Notes: a model not told the origin generated them from the sequence alone. Numbered from the stretch's first letter, positions 49,414 through 59,448 are shown. The stretch is 64,000 bases of DNA from Oceanospirillaceae bacterium (GCA_013215505.1 JABSQZ010000016.1:57595-121594), one strand, 5' to 3'. Program-made: numbers and translations.

Positions 49414-50421
49414 TTATCTACCAAATTTTTCGCGCCACTGAGCCTTAATTTCAGTCTGTCTATTTGCAGATTCAACGAAATTAACTTGCGCAAGGATGGT
49501 GCTTAAATCAGCGGGAAGACCCGATAGTTTCGCCGCTTCAGACTGTTTCACATTAGGTACAGTGATTAATGCCTTAAATTGACCAAACAGTGAAATTGCA
49601 CTATCCGACATGCTCCATTCTAAGAAGCGCTTTGCCGCCGGCTTGTTTTTACTACTGGATAGCAGAGCAGAAGCTTCCAATTCATAACCTACGCCACCTT
49701 TGGGAAATACCATTGCCAACGGGTAGCCATCCTCGATTGAATTCATAGCCGTTAAAGCGACAGAGACACCGACGACATATTCACCGGTACGTGCCATTTT
49801 ACAAGGCTTTGACCCTGACGAAGTATATTGCGCCATGTTGGCATCAACGTCCTGAAGTTGTGCCCAACCTTTTTCAAGACCCATTGATTGCAACACTGCA
49901 TTTACGTGTAAATAGCCAGTACCAGACGAGTTAGGATCCGGCATAACTACCTCTCCTTTAAACTCTGGTTTTGCTAAATCGGCCCAGCTTTGTGGCATGC
50001 TTAAGCCTTTCTGTTTTAGGCGTTCTGTATTTACACAGAATGCGCCCATGTAGCCCATCTGCGAAAACCAACGATCTTTGGCATCGCGAAATTCAGGGGC
50101 AAGTTTTTCGGCTCCCTGCACTTTGACAGGTTCAAGTAATTTAAGAATCTGAGGGTCCATCATAGCGGTGACTGCCCAACCCCAGATTACATCTGCTTGT
50201 GGGTTGCCTGCTTCCGCTAATAGACGTGCACCTAGCTTGCCGGTAGAGAGACGAAGTACATTGATATCAATATCTGGCATTTCTTTCTCGGCAGCCTTTA
50301 CATACACAGCAATCTCTTCTTCTTCAAGAGAAGTGTATAAGGTAAGGGATTCTGAGTATGCGGCAGAGGCTGTACCTAAAAGAATCATCGAGGTTGTGAG
50401 TTTAGCTATTATTTTTTTCAT
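49414..50421 (-). CDS. ABC importer, periplasmic binding protein (2-aminoethylphosphonate/AepX-like family)
   Basis: A 335-residue protein with signal peptide (MKKIIAKLTTSMILLGTASA, cleavage about residue 23). It starts with LTLYTSLEEEEIAVYV as in FbpA-like proteins. The blocks ADVIWGWA, MPDPNSSGTGYLHV and YTSSGSKPCKMA (residue ~205) are, as I recall, those of the 2-aminoethylphosphonate-binding PhnS2/AepX family. No phosphonate-degrading gene is in the window, so the ligand may be an analogue such as phosphoethanolamine. It is the first gene of the block. Confidence 0.85.
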   Translation of the reverse strand: MKKIIAKLTTSMILLGTASAAYSESLTLYTSLEEEEIAVYVKAAEKEMPDIDINVLRLSTGKLGARLLAEAGNPQADVIWGWAVTAMMDPQILKLLEPVKVQGAEKLAPEFRDAKDRWFSQMGYMGAFCVNTERLKQKGLSMPQSWADLAKPEFKGEVVMPDPNSSGTGYLHVNAVLQSMGLEKGWAQLQDVDANMAQYTSSGSKPCKMARTGEYVVGVSVALTAMNSIEDGYPLAMVFPKGGVGYELEASALLSSSKNKPAAKRFLEWSMSDSAISLFGQFKALITVPNVKQSEAAKLSGLPADLSTILAQVNFVESANRQTEIKAQWREKFGR

Positions 50422-50590
50422 CTCTTTTCTTCACTCTATGTTGTTGTGGGGCATGTTTAGATTATACAAACGAGCACTGGGCCCTGAGGCTACCTAATCA
50501 AGAGATCGTACTTTCTCAAGACAATGTGTATTTGTGTGTGTTTGTGTAAATTTGTGCTTTTAACAACCGAACGATATCAATAATACAAAT

Positions 50591-50690
50591 AATTGTCTAG
50601 TCAATAATTGGGTTGGTATGGCTTTTGGCTGAAATATATTTAAGATTCAAAATACTGGATAGACAATATCTGGTTAAAGTATAGTCAATA
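50591..50690 (-). promoter_or_regulatory. Cluster of GntR-type operators upstream of the ABC importer operon
   Basis: Three sites: AATTGTCTAGTCAA (50591-50604, identical to 30763-30776), GGATAGACAATATC (50657-50670) and GTATAGTCAATA (50679-50690). They lie 170-270 bases before the start codon of the binding-protein gene, on the side of its promoter. Similar sites occur at the other end of the island, so both transcripts are probably controlled by the same protein. Confidence 0.55.
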
Positions 50691-50929
50691 GTGGCTAGAG
50701 TCCGATCTATGGATGCCATTCTAGATAAGGTGCATCAGTATTCGCGATACAAGATTGATGACAGATAACAGGTATAATACTTGCAGCGGAGCCAACGGAT
50801 AATGATAAAAATAAGCAGTCAGATATGACTGAGAGTGGAACTTAGCTAATTTAGTTAATCATGATTGGTGCGGTAATCGGGGCATTTGCCTCTATTGGTG
50901 ATTGTGAAAACGGACTAGGTGTTACCCCG
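50691..50929. other. Intergenic region without genes
   Basis: Short open stretches (MIGAVIGAFASIGDCENGLG near 50860) have no recognisable homology. It looks like decayed sequence. Nothing else is seen. Confidence 0.35.
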
Positions 50930-51124
50930 ACAATGCAGCAACTGCCTTATCGATGTTGATTTGGGGGGTATCGGAGTGGCATGCTAACTTTGGCCAATGA
51001 TTAGTTTGTGTGGTGGTTAATGTCAGGGCATATTTTGGGTGGTGCCACAGCGACACCCTTTGCTCAGAAATACCCGGAATTTGTCTTGGGCTCTAGTAAT
51101 GTTGAAGGCCTTTTTAGTTTGTAA
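50930..51124 (+). pseudogene. Remnant of an alpha/beta hydrolase gene (right flank)
   Basis: A piece reads MSGHILGGATATPFAQKYPEF (51020-51082), which looks like the nucleophile elbow GHSLGGATA--FAQKYPE with Ser replaced by Ile. Upstream LGGYRSGMLTL is compatible with a G-GxSG loop, with stops between. It is too short for a gene and has no proper start. It may or may not be from the same family as the remnant at 29.6 kb. Confidence 0.5.
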
Positions 51125-51441
51125 GATAGGTTTGGTTATCAATAGATAACTCAGTTACCAGAGCTATAATCGGCGTCAGAATAGCAGCAAATAAAAGCTG
51201 ACCCTCAGTGATTTCTGGGTGACTGCAATAATTATATTAATACCCAGCGCAGAACTTAAGCGCATGCTATTTTTACTGCATAAGAGCGACGCTATAGGTC
51301 TGTCAGCTGATGACAGAAGGAATGAGCGTTGATAAATAACTGGCAGGGGAAAACACAGCGACTGTTGTCGGTTTTTGCTATCCAAGTAGAGTAAGTTCCG
51401 CTAGCCGGCAGATCCCCTAATTCTCAATTTTTTGGAGTTAC

Positions 51442-51849
51442 ATGCAGATAGTAAAAATCAGCTGGCAGCAGGCACTGCCGATACGCCACCAGGTATTGTG
51501 GCCACACAAGTGCGCAGAGTTTTGCAAAGTCAGCGGCGATGAAAGCGCCAGGCATTATGGGGTGATCATTGATAAAGAACTGATCTGTGTCGCTTCGATC
51601 TACGAGCATCGTGATACTGTCAGACTGCGTAAATTCGCCACTTTGGCTGGCTATCAGGGGCAGGGGATTGGCAGCGCCATGTTGCGGCACATTTTATCTG
51701 AACTGCGCAGTGGCGAGTTTAAGATTTTTTACTGTGATGCCAGAGAGGCGGCGATGGCTATCTACGAAAAAATCGGTATGCAGAGAGTGGGTGAGCGTTT
51801 TTACAAAGAGCGTGTAGCATTTTATAAAATGTCTATGGCTATCGATTGA
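51442..51849 (+). CDS. GNAT N-acetyltransferase
   Basis: A 135-residue protein with the acetyl-CoA-binding loop GYQGQGIGSAMLRHIL (Q-x-x-G-I-G) and a C-terminal YEKIGMQRVGERFYKE. The ATG follows TTTTGGAGT at good spacing. The substrate is unknown. Its leader and first third are duplicated at 30083-30216, where the copy is dead. Confidence 0.85.
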   Translation: MQIVKISWQQALPIRHQVLWPHKCAEFCKVSGDESARHYGVIIDKELICVASIYEHRDTVRLRKFATLAGYQGQGIGSAMLRHILSELRSGEFKIFYCDAREAAMAIYEKIGMQRVGERFYKERVAFYKMSMAID

Positions 51850-51876
51850 TAGCCATAGTGGCTGGTGGCCAGAATT

Positions 51877-52470
51877 TTAAGTTCTGAACATGCCAGCGGC
51901 TAGTCTGGGCCACTGATCACTCCATTGCTCGGTCGGCTTGCGTTTAAATTCGCTGCGAACAAACTGGCGGATTCGTCCTTCAACGACAGCTAGCATCAGA
52001 TTGGCAGTGGCGCTGGCGGTGGTTTCAGTGCGCAGCCCCTCTTTTAGTTCGGCTTCACGCAGTACTTGTTTTATCTGCGTTTCCAGGCGCTGAAAAAGCT
52101 GATGGATGCTGGCACGTAAACGCTCAGATTCACCTGCCAGGGCGTCGCCGGTTAAGATACGTGCCATGCCCGGGTTGCGCTCCACAAAGGTCAATACTAA
52201 TGTCAGTATCTGCTCGCATTGACGTACTGAAGGCGAATCTGAGTGAGTAATCATGTTAGTGCGCGAGAAGATAGTCTCTTCAATAAAGTCGATTAAACCT
52301 TCAAACATTTTAGCCTTACTGGGAAAGTGGCGATAGAGTGCCGCCTCGGAGACTCCGACATTCTTCGCCAGTGCCGCAGTAGTGATTCGCGCGCCCGGAT
52401 TATTTTCCAGCATCGCCACTAAACACTGCAATATCTGTTCACGTCTGGATGTTTTAACTGTTTCAGTCAT
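51877..52470 (-). CDS. slmA: Nucleoid occlusion factor SlmA (TetR family)
   Basis: A 197-residue TetR-type protein: RREQILQCLVAMLENN, VSEAALYRHFPSKAKMFEGL, IEETIFSRTN. Length and sequence fit SlmA, which binds specific sites on the chromosome and blocks FtsZ ring formation over the nucleoid. Its place next to argB is usual in this group of gammaproteobacteria. Confidence 0.93.
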   Translation of the reverse strand: MTETVKTSRREQILQCLVAMLENNPGARITTAALAKNVGVSEAALYRHFPSKAKMFEGLIDFIEETIFSRTNMITHSDSPSVRQCEQILTLVLTFVERNPGMARILTGDALAGESERLRASIHQLFQRLETQIKQVLREAELKEGLRTETTASATANLMLAVVEGRIRQFVRSEFKRKPTEQWSDQWPRLAAGMFRT

Positions 52471-52488
52471 TGTTATTATGTTTCCAAG

Positions 52489-53463
<975 letters not shown>

Positions 53464-53498
53464 TTAATCTTTAATAAAACTCTAAGCAACTCGCTAGC

Positions 53499-54884
53499 TT
53501 AGTAACTAATATCTAACTGTGCATCAATACTGTGCAATTGCGTCTGGAATTGCTGTTGAATGCGCGCCAGCGCCTGTTCAGTACTGGCTTCGAATCGAAG
53601 GACTAAAACCGGGGTTGTGTTAGAGGCGCGTATTAGCCCCCAGCCGTCAGTGTAGTCAACCCGCACTCCGTCGATAATGTTCTTGTTTCCATCCGGGTAC
53701 TCACCTTGCTGCATTTGCTCGATGATCGAGAACTTAGTGTCGTCGCAAACGCTGATGTTGATTTCAGGGGTGCTGATTTCTTCCGGGTATTGGGCAAAAA
53801 TCTGATCCAGATCTAAATCACTGGCGGAGAGTATTTCCAATAATCGTGCTGCAGCGTACAGTCCATCATCGAATCCATACCAGCGTTCTTTGAAGAATAC
53901 ATGGCCACTCATTTCACCGGCCAGCAGTGCACCTGATTCACGCATTTTGCGCTTGATCAACGAGTGACCGGTTTTCCACATGGTGGCTTTACCACCGGCT
54001 TCGGTGATCACATTGTGCAGCAGCCTGGAGCATTTTACGTCGTAGATTATTTCGGCATTGGGGTTGCGCGACAATACATCTTGGGCAAACAGCATCATCA
54101 GGCGGTCGGCGTAAATCATATTACCTTTAGGGGTGACTATCCCCACTCTGTCGCCGTCGCCATCAAAAGCCAGCCCGATATCGGCTCCCTGCTTTTTGAC
54201 TTGTGCGATGCACTCCAGTAAATTTTCCAGCTTGCCGGGGTCCGGGTGGTGATTGGGAAAGTTGCCATCCACCTCACAGTAAAGTGGCGTCACTTCACAG
54301 CCCAGGGCTTTAATCAGCCCAGGATTCATCTCACCGGGAATACCGTTGCCACAGTCGACTACGGTTTTTAACGGGCGCTTCAATTTGATGTCTTTAAGTA
54401 TGCTCTGCATATAGTCGGAGCGAACATCTTTGGCTTCGACGTTGCCTTCACCTTCACAATAATCTTCAGTGAGCATGATGTCTTTGAGCTTTTGTATTTC
54501 ATCTAAGGCTAAGGTATTGCCCGCTAACACCATTTTAAAGCCGTTATAATCTTTAGGATTATGGCTGCCGGTGATCATGATGCCGCTGATGCTTTCACAG
54601 TGATGGGCTGCGTAATAAAGCACAGGAGTTGCGACAAAACCTATATCGCTGACATCCATGCCGCCATCGAGTAACCCCTCGATAAGCAGCTGTTTTAAAT
54701 GCGGGCTGGAAATACGGCCGTCCGCTGCGACACATAAATGGCTGACGCCTTCAGTTTTTGCCTGGGTGGCAAAGGACCGCCCCAAGTGATAAACCGTGGC
54801 GTCAGTTAATGCTGTTCCGACTACGCCACGAATATCGTAGGCGCGAAAAATATTTTGATCTAGGTTTTCTAACTTATACGGCAT
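53499..54884 (-). CDS. algC: Phosphomannomutase/phosphoglucomutase AlgC
   Basis: A 461-residue hexosephosphate mutase: phosphoserine loop ITGSHNPKDYNGFK, metal site FDGDGDRVG, sugar-binding GEMSGHVFF and C-terminal phosphate loop IRASNTTPVLVLRFEA. The family makes mannose-1-P and glucose-1-P for lipopolysaccharide and exopolysaccharide. The ATG at 54884 follows AGGGAA; the frame is open upstream into dut but that part is not homologous. Confidence 0.94.
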   Translation of the reverse strand: MPYKLENLDQNIFRAYDIRGVVGTALTDATVYHLGRSFATQAKTEGVSHLCVAADGRISSPHLKQLLIEGLLDGGMDVSDIGFVATPVLYYAAHHCESISGIMITGSHNPKDYNGFKMVLAGNTLALDEIQKLKDIMLTEDYCEGEGNVEAKDVRSDYMQSILKDIKLKRPLKTVVDCGNGIPGEMNPGLIKALGCEVTPLYCEVDGNFPNHHPDPGKLENLLECIAQVKKQGADIGLAFDGDGDRVGIVTPKGNMIYADRLMMLFAQDVLSRNPNAEIIYDVKCSRLLHNVITEAGGKATMWKTGHSLIKRKMRESGALLAGEMSGHVFFKERWYGFDDGLYAAARLLEILSASDLDLDQIFAQYPEEISTPEINISVCDDTKFSIIEQMQQGEYPDGNKNIIDGVRVDYTDGWGLIRASNTTPVLVLRFEASTEQALARIQQQFQTQLHSIDAQLDISY

Positions 54885-54903
54885 TCTATAATTCCCTTTA
54901 TAT

Positions 54904-55359
54904 TTAAGCTCGACCTGAGGATCCAAAGCCACCTTCGCCTCTGTCAGAGGCTGAAAAATCATCGACAATTTCAAATTCTGCCTGCACTACCGGCACTAGC
55001 ACCAGCTGCGCGATGCGCTCGCCAGGCTCCATAGTGAACGTGGTCTGACCGCGGTTCCAGCAGGAGACAAACAGTTGTCCCTGATAATCAGAATCGATCA
55101 ACCCGACTAAATTACCTAATACTATGCCGTGTTTATGGCCCAGGCCAGAACGCGGTAAAATCATTGCGCAGAGCCCTGGATCTTCAATATGAATCGCCAT
55201 ACCTGTGGGGATCAAATGGGTCTGGCCGGGTTCAATGGTCAGGGGGCTGTCCAGACAGGCGCGTAAATCAAGACCCGCTGAGCCTGGTGTGGCATAACTG
55301 GGCAGAGGGAATTCGGCGCCGATGCGCGAGTCGAGTATTTTTACTTGTAGTTTATTCAT
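54904..55359 (-). CDS. dut: dUTP diphosphatase
   Basis: A 151-residue dUTPase with the five standard motifs: [38 protein letters not shown] and [11 protein letters not shown]. It converts dUTP to dUMP. Its ATG overlaps the stop of coaBC by one base (TAATG), so the genes are coupled. Confidence 0.96.
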   Translation of the reverse strand: MNKLQVKILDSRIGAEFPLPSYATPGSAGLDLRACLDSPLTIEPGQTHLIPTGMAIHIEDPGLCAMILPRSGLGHKHGIVLGNLVGLIDSDYQGQLFVSCWNRGQTTFTMEPGERIAQLVLVPVVQAEFEIVDDFSASDRGEGGFGSSGRA

Positions 55360-56576
55360 TATGGGTCAATTCTTTGAGTCATTAATAGGGCGATGTGACG
55401 GATTAACTGCTGTGCTAATACCGCTTTACTGGCTTGTTCTAAAACCAGTTGTTGTTTGTCACTGATCAAGGTCAGGGCATTTTCGTCAGAGTTGAAGCCG
55501 ATCTCAGTATTAGACACGTCGTTGGCGGCGATCAGGTCGAGATTTTTCTGCTCTAATTTGCCGCGGGCGTATTCCTGCATATTTTCGGTTTCGGCGGCAA
55601 AGCCCACTGTAAAGGGTTTATGGGTACGCTGGGCGACTGTGGCAATGATATCCGGGTTTTTACTCATCAGCAGCGAGATAGTGTCACTGCTGCCTTTCTT
55701 GATTTTTTGCTCTGCTTGATGTGCCGGTCGAAAATCAGCCACTGCAGCGCAGCCGATGAAAATGTCGCAGGCATCAATATCTTCCAACACGCTGGCTAAC
55801 ATTTGCTCGGCGCTTTCAATCATCACCCGCTCAACCCGCTCAGGGCAGGGCAAGATCACCGGGCCACTGATCAATTTTACTTTGGCGCCCGCTTCTACTG
55901 CGGCAACAGCCAGGGCATAGCCCATCTTTCCGGAGCTATGGTTGGAGATATAACGTACCGGGTCTATTGCCTCGCGCGTGGGGCCGGCGGTTATAAACAC
56001 GGTTTTGCCGCTTAACAGCTTGGTGGTATAGAGTTCGGCACTGAGCTGAGCGATTGCGCCAGGTTCTAACATGCGTCCAGGGCCTACATCACCACAAGCT
56101 TGCTCACCGGAATCCGGACCCCAAAACACCACTTGTTGCTGCAGTAGATCAAAGACATTGCTCTGAGTTTGGGTAGAGCGCCACATGGCCTGGTTCATCG
56201 CCGGTGCCAACGCGAGAGGGGCATCGCTGGCCAGGCATAAAGTGGTCAGTAAATCGTTGGCCATACCGCTTTTTAAGCGGGCGATAAAATCGGCACTGGC
56301 GGGCGCTATGACAATCAGGTCTGCCCATCTTGCCAGTTCTATATGACCCATACCCGCTTCAGCTTCAGGATCCAGCAACGCGGTATGTACCGGGTTGCCC
56401 GAGAGTGCCTGCAAGGTGAGGGGAGTAATAAATTCAGTGGCTGCTGGCGTCATAACAACGCGAACATCAGCACCAGCGGTTTTGTATAATCGAGTCAGCT
56501 CGGCACTTTTATAGGCGGCAATGCCACCGGTAATACCGAGAATAATTCGTTTGTTGGTAAGTCTTTGCATACCCAT
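55359..56576 (-). CDS. coaBC: Bifunctional phosphopantothenoylcysteine decarboxylase/synthetase
   Basis: A 405-residue protein with two domains. The CoaC flavoprotein half has [14 protein letters not shown], the PAMNQAMW motif and a Cys in [13 protein letters not shown]. The CoaB half has [20 protein letters not shown] and [18 protein letters not shown]. It makes 4'-phosphopantetheine from 4'-phosphopantothenate in CoA synthesis. The order coaBC-dut-algC-argB-slmA is the common one. Confidence 0.96.
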   Translation of the reverse strand: MGMQRLTNKRIILGITGGIAAYKSAELTRLYKTAGADVRVVMTPAATEFITPLTLQALSGNPVHTALLDPEAEAGMGHIELARWADLIVIAPASADFIARLKSGMANDLLTTLCLASDAPLALAPAMNQAMWRSTQTQSNVFDLLQQQVVFWGPDSGEQACGDVGPGRMLEPGAIAQLSAELYTTKLLSGKTVFITAGPTREAIDPVRYISNHSSGKMGYALAVAAVEAGAKVKLISGPVILPCPERVERVMIESAEQMLASVLEDIDACDIFIGCAAVADFRPAHQAEQKIKKGSSDTISLLMSKNPDIIATVAQRTHKPFTVGFAAETENMQEYARGKLEQKNLDLIAANDVSNTEIGFNSDENALTLISDKQQLVLEQASKAVLAQQLIRHIALLMTQRIDP

Positions 56577-56804
56577 AGCGCCTTAAAATACCATGACTTT
56601 GATTGAGGTGGCTAAGATAACATCATGAATGCGCTTTTCGAAGGGGTTGAGGATAAAATATTAGTTTTAACTGATATATTGACTAAAGGGCTAATCTTAA
56701 GACCCATAGCCATTAGTCTAAGTCAGGTGATAACAAGTCCTCTGCCCAAGGGCTGATTTAGGCGTATGATAGTTGTTTGATAAAGGATTATCTGTGAGGT
56801 TTAG

Positions 56805-57479
56805 ATGTCAATTAATGACTGGCCCATCTCAGAGCGGCCTCGGGAAAAATTATTGCTAAAAGGAGCGCAATCGCTGTCAGATTCCGAACTACTGGCGATC
56901 TTTTTACGCACTGGCACTAAAGGTCTGAGCGCCGTTGATATTGCCCGACAGCTATTGTCCAGCTACGGCGGATTACGGCAATTATTCGAGTCCTCTGAAG
57001 CTGAATTTTGCTCCGGTACAGGTTTGGGCCCGGCGAAGTACGCATTATTACAAGCAGTTCTGGAGATGAACAGGCGGCACTTGGGGCAGCAATTAGAGCA
57101 GGGCTCTACCATGGACAGCCCACATACGGTACAACAGTACCTGATCAGTCAACTGCGCCACCATCAAAGAGAAGTATTTGCCTGCTTGTTTTTAGATACC
57201 AAACACAGCGTGTTAGGTTTTGAAATTTTGTTTAAAGGCAGTATCAACTGCGCGCAAATTCATCCCCGTGAAGTGGTTAAATCGGCATTGAGTTACAATG
57301 CCGCCGCGGTAATTTTTTCGCACAATCACCCGTCTGGTATTGCCGAGCCTTCGATGGCAGATAAGCAGATAACAGAGCGGTTGTCAGCAGCACTGGCACT
57401 GGTAGATGTCGCAGTGATTGATCATATTATCATTGGCAATGCAGAGCCTGTGTCATTTGCAGAACGTGGGCTGTTATAG
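56805..57479 (+). CDS. radC: RadC family JAB-domain protein
   Basis: A 224-residue protein with an N-terminal helix-hairpin-helix region ([20 protein letters not shown]) and a C-terminal MPN/JAB metalloprotease-like core with [13 protein letters not shown] (His-His-Asp). Despite the name its role in DNA repair is not established. It is encoded divergently from coaBC, 228 bases apart. Confidence 0.93.
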   Translation: MSINDWPISERPREKLLLKGAQSLSDSELLAIFLRTGTKGLSAVDIARQLLSSYGGLRQLFESSEAEFCSGTGLGPAKYALLQAVLEMNRRHLGQQLEQGSTMDSPHTVQQYLISQLRHHQREVFACLFLDTKHSVLGFEILFKGSINCAQIHPREVVKSALSYNAAAVIFSHNHPSGIAEPSMADKQITERLSAALALVDVAVIDHIIIGNAEPVSFAERGLL

Positions 57480-57708
57480 TGGATTCTATTCAGCCGGTGA
57501 TGCTTTTATATGCACTATAATGAGTAGTATAAGTATTTCAATTTGTCGCTGGCTATTTGTCATGTCTGTCTGTAGTATACGCGGCTTCTATTCGAACTGG
57601 TTTGGGATTTCTGTCTATTAGTTACGGACGCTCCACCTGCGGCAATAATTTTTTTTGCTAATAAGTATCAGAATAGATGTAACTTGTTCCTATATTGGAG
57701 TTTTTAAA

Positions 57709-57945
57709 ATGGCTAAAGTTTGTGTTGTTACGGGTAAGCGCCCAGTAACAGGAAACAATGTTTCCCACTCTCAACGTAAAACGCGTCGTCGTTTTCTACC
57801 TAACCTGCATTGGCATCGTTTTTGGGTAGAAGCTGAGAACCGTTTCATACGTCTACGTGTTTCTTCTAAAGGCATGCGTATCATCGACAAGAAAGGTATC
57901 GATATCGTTCTTAAAGAAATTCGCGCTCGCGGCGAAAAAGTATAA
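57709..57945 (+). CDS. rpmB: 50S ribosomal protein L28
   Basis: A 78-residue L28: [35 protein letters not shown] and [15 protein letters not shown] precedes the ATG. It is followed by rpmG 11 bases further, as in most gammaproteobacteria. Confidence 0.97.
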   Translation: MAKVCVVTGKRPVTGNNVSHSQRKTRRRFLPNLHWHRFWVEAENRFIRLRVSSKGMRIIDKKGIDIVLKEIRARGEKV

Positions 57946-57956
57946 GGAGCTAGACA

Positions 57957-58127
57957 ATGGCATCTAAAGGTAATCGTGAAAAGATTCGTCTAGTATCATC
58001 TGCTGGTACTGGTCACTTCTACACAACAGACAAAAACAAGCGTACTATGCCTGAAAAGATGGCGATCAAGAAATTTGATCCTGTTGTACGTCAGCACGTT
58101 ATGTATAAAGAAGCTAAAATCAAGTAA
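57957..58127 (+). CDS. rpmG: 50S ribosomal protein L33
   Basis: A 56-residue L33: [56 protein letters not shown]. It has no cysteines, so it is the zinc-independent form. AAGGAGC precedes the start. A strong terminator follows. Confidence 0.97.
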   Translation: MASKGNREKIRLVSSAGTGHFYTTDKNKRTMPEKMAIKKFDPVVRQHVMYKEAKIK

Positions 58128-58147
58128 TTGATTCCAGCTCAAGAAAA

Positions 58148-58175
58148 GCCTCAGCTAACCCTGAGGCTTTTTTTT
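58148..58175 (+). terminator. Rho-independent terminator of rpmB-rpmG
   Basis: GCCTCAG (58148-58154) and CTGAGGC (58161-58167), 6-base loop, followed by eight T. An A run in front of the stem makes it usable in both directions. Confidence 0.93.
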
Positions 58176-58205
58176 GCCCAAAAGATATTTAATGCTAGTA
58201 ATTAG

Positions 58206-58287
58206 TTACTCGCTACTCGCTACTCGCTACTCGCTACTCGGCCATTTATCCGCTCAAGGCTGTCTACTTCCAACTTCCAACTTCCAA
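58206..58287. repeat. Two different heptamer arrays side by side
   Basis: 58206-58240: one TTACTCG and four CTACTCG units. 58267-58287: three CTTCCAA units followed by a partial one. Both have period 7. They lie after the ribosomal terminator and before a GNAT gene. Confidence 0.93.
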
Positions 58288-58368
58288 CTTAGTTTCTATT
58301 TACTCTCAAACTGTTTTTATATACAGTGCTTTTGCTTGTGAATGGTAACGAGCTTAAAGGAATTAAAA

Positions 58369-58836
58369 ATGTCGATAACAATTGAAAAAATTGATCCTAA
58401 AGAAGCAGAGCACTTAATAGCTGAGCTGGATGAGTACCAAAAGACCCTCTATCCCCCCGAGAGTAATCATCTGGATTCTATCGAAACCCTTAGTGCTGCA
58501 AACGTGCGTTTTTATGGCGCCCGTGAAAATGAGCAAATAATCGCCATAGGATCTGTGAAGCTGTTTGACGATTACGGGGAAATTAAAAGAATTTATGTGC
58601 CTATCGCTCATAGAGGTAAACGCTTAGCGCAAAATATAATGGCTGTGTTGGAAAATGAACTGATTGCTAACCACATCTTCATATCTCGACTAGAAACTGG
58701 CCCTCAATCAAAAGACGCAATTGGCTTATATTTGAAGCTGGGTTATCTAGAGCGTGGTAAATTTGGCACTTATAAGCTTGATCCTCTGAGTACCTTTATG
58801 GAGAAAAAGCTTGATGTACCGGCTACAGATGGATAA
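58369..58836 (+). CDS. GNAT N-acetyltransferase
   Basis: A 155-residue protein starting MSITIEKIDPKEAEHLI behind AAAGGA; an earlier GTG is unlikely. RIYVPIAHRGKRLAQNIM is the acetyl-CoA loop (RGKRLA, degenerate Q/RxxGxG), and the end has LYLKLGYLERGKFGTY. Substrate unknown. It is 6 bases before another GNAT gene. Confidence 0.82.
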   Translation: MSITIEKIDPKEAEHLIAELDEYQKTLYPPESNHLDSIETLSAANVRFYGARENEQIIAIGSVKLFDDYGEIKRIYVPIAHRGKRLAQNIMAVLENELIANHIFISRLETGPQSKDAIGLYLKLGYLERGKFGTYKLDPLSTFMEKKLDVPATDG

Positions 58837-58842
58837 ATCACC

Positions 58843-59337
58843 ATGAGCCAACTAGACACTGAACGTCTGACACTCAGGCAGTGGAAAAAGACAGACTTTG
58901 AACAGTTTGCTGAATATTATGCCGACGAAAATAATGCAAAATATGTAGGCGGTCAAAAAAGTATTGATGATGCCTGGCGTCATTTTGCTCTGCAAATAGG
59001 CCATTGGCAGTTAAAGGGCTTCGGCTATTGGGCGCTGGATGAAAAAAGCTCAGGAAACTTTGTCGGTTGCGTGGGTCTTTGGCACTCTGCTGGCTGGCCT
59101 GAGTTAGAATTGGGCTATTGGCTGCTAAACAAGTATCAGGGGAAAGGTTATGCGCGAGAAGCTGCAATAGCCAGTAAACAGTACGCGCAACATGTACTAA
59201 ATGCACAATCCCTGGTTAGCTATATCGATCCAAACAACGCTCCCTCTATTAAATTGGCCGAGTCCCTGGATGCAAAGTATGAAAAAACCATTGAGTTACT
59301 ACAACATGGCCGCCACTGCGTCTATCGCCATTTCTGA
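58843..59337 (+). CDS. GNAT N-acetyltransferase, RimJ/RimL-like
   Basis: A 164-residue protein with ERLTLRQWKKTDFEQFAEYY, ELELGYWLLNKYQGKGYARE (acetyl-CoA loop) and VSYIDPNNAPSIKLAESLDA, the typical layout of the RimJ/RimL-type group that acetylates protein N-termini or small molecules. Cotranscribed with the previous gene. Confidence 0.87.
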   Translation: MSQLDTERLTLRQWKKTDFEQFAEYYADENNAKYVGGQKSIDDAWRHFALQIGHWQLKGFGYWALDEKSSGNFVGCVGLWHSAGWPELELGYWLLNKYQGKGYAREAAIASKQYAQHVLNAQSLVSYIDPNNAPSIKLAESLDAKYEKTIELLQHGRHCVYRHF

Positions 59338-59381
59338 GCAGTTGGTAACTAATTTATCCGCTCCAGAGTGTCTACTCGCAA

Positions 59382-59444
59382 CTTCCAACTTCCAACTTCC
59401 AACTTCCAACTTCCAACTTCCAACTTCCAACTTCCAACTTCCAA
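59382..59444. repeat. Heptamer tandem repeat, 9 units (CTTCCAA)
   Basis: Nine uninterrupted CTTCCAA units between the convergent GNAT and LysR genes, four bases before the LysR stop codon. Confidence 0.97.
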
Positions 59445-59448
59445 CTCG

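Noticed and set aside
31263-50421. The island as a typical integrative element
   Set aside because: No integrase, relaxase, tRNA target or terminal att repeat was found; only the duplicated GNAT start supports insertion.
50755-50778. TTGATG and TATAAT as a promoter
   Set aside because: Spacing is only 12 bases, too short for a sigma-70 promoter.
57516-57521. TATAAT as -10 of the rpmB promoter
   Set aside because: No matching -35 at proper spacing, so not listed as a promoter.
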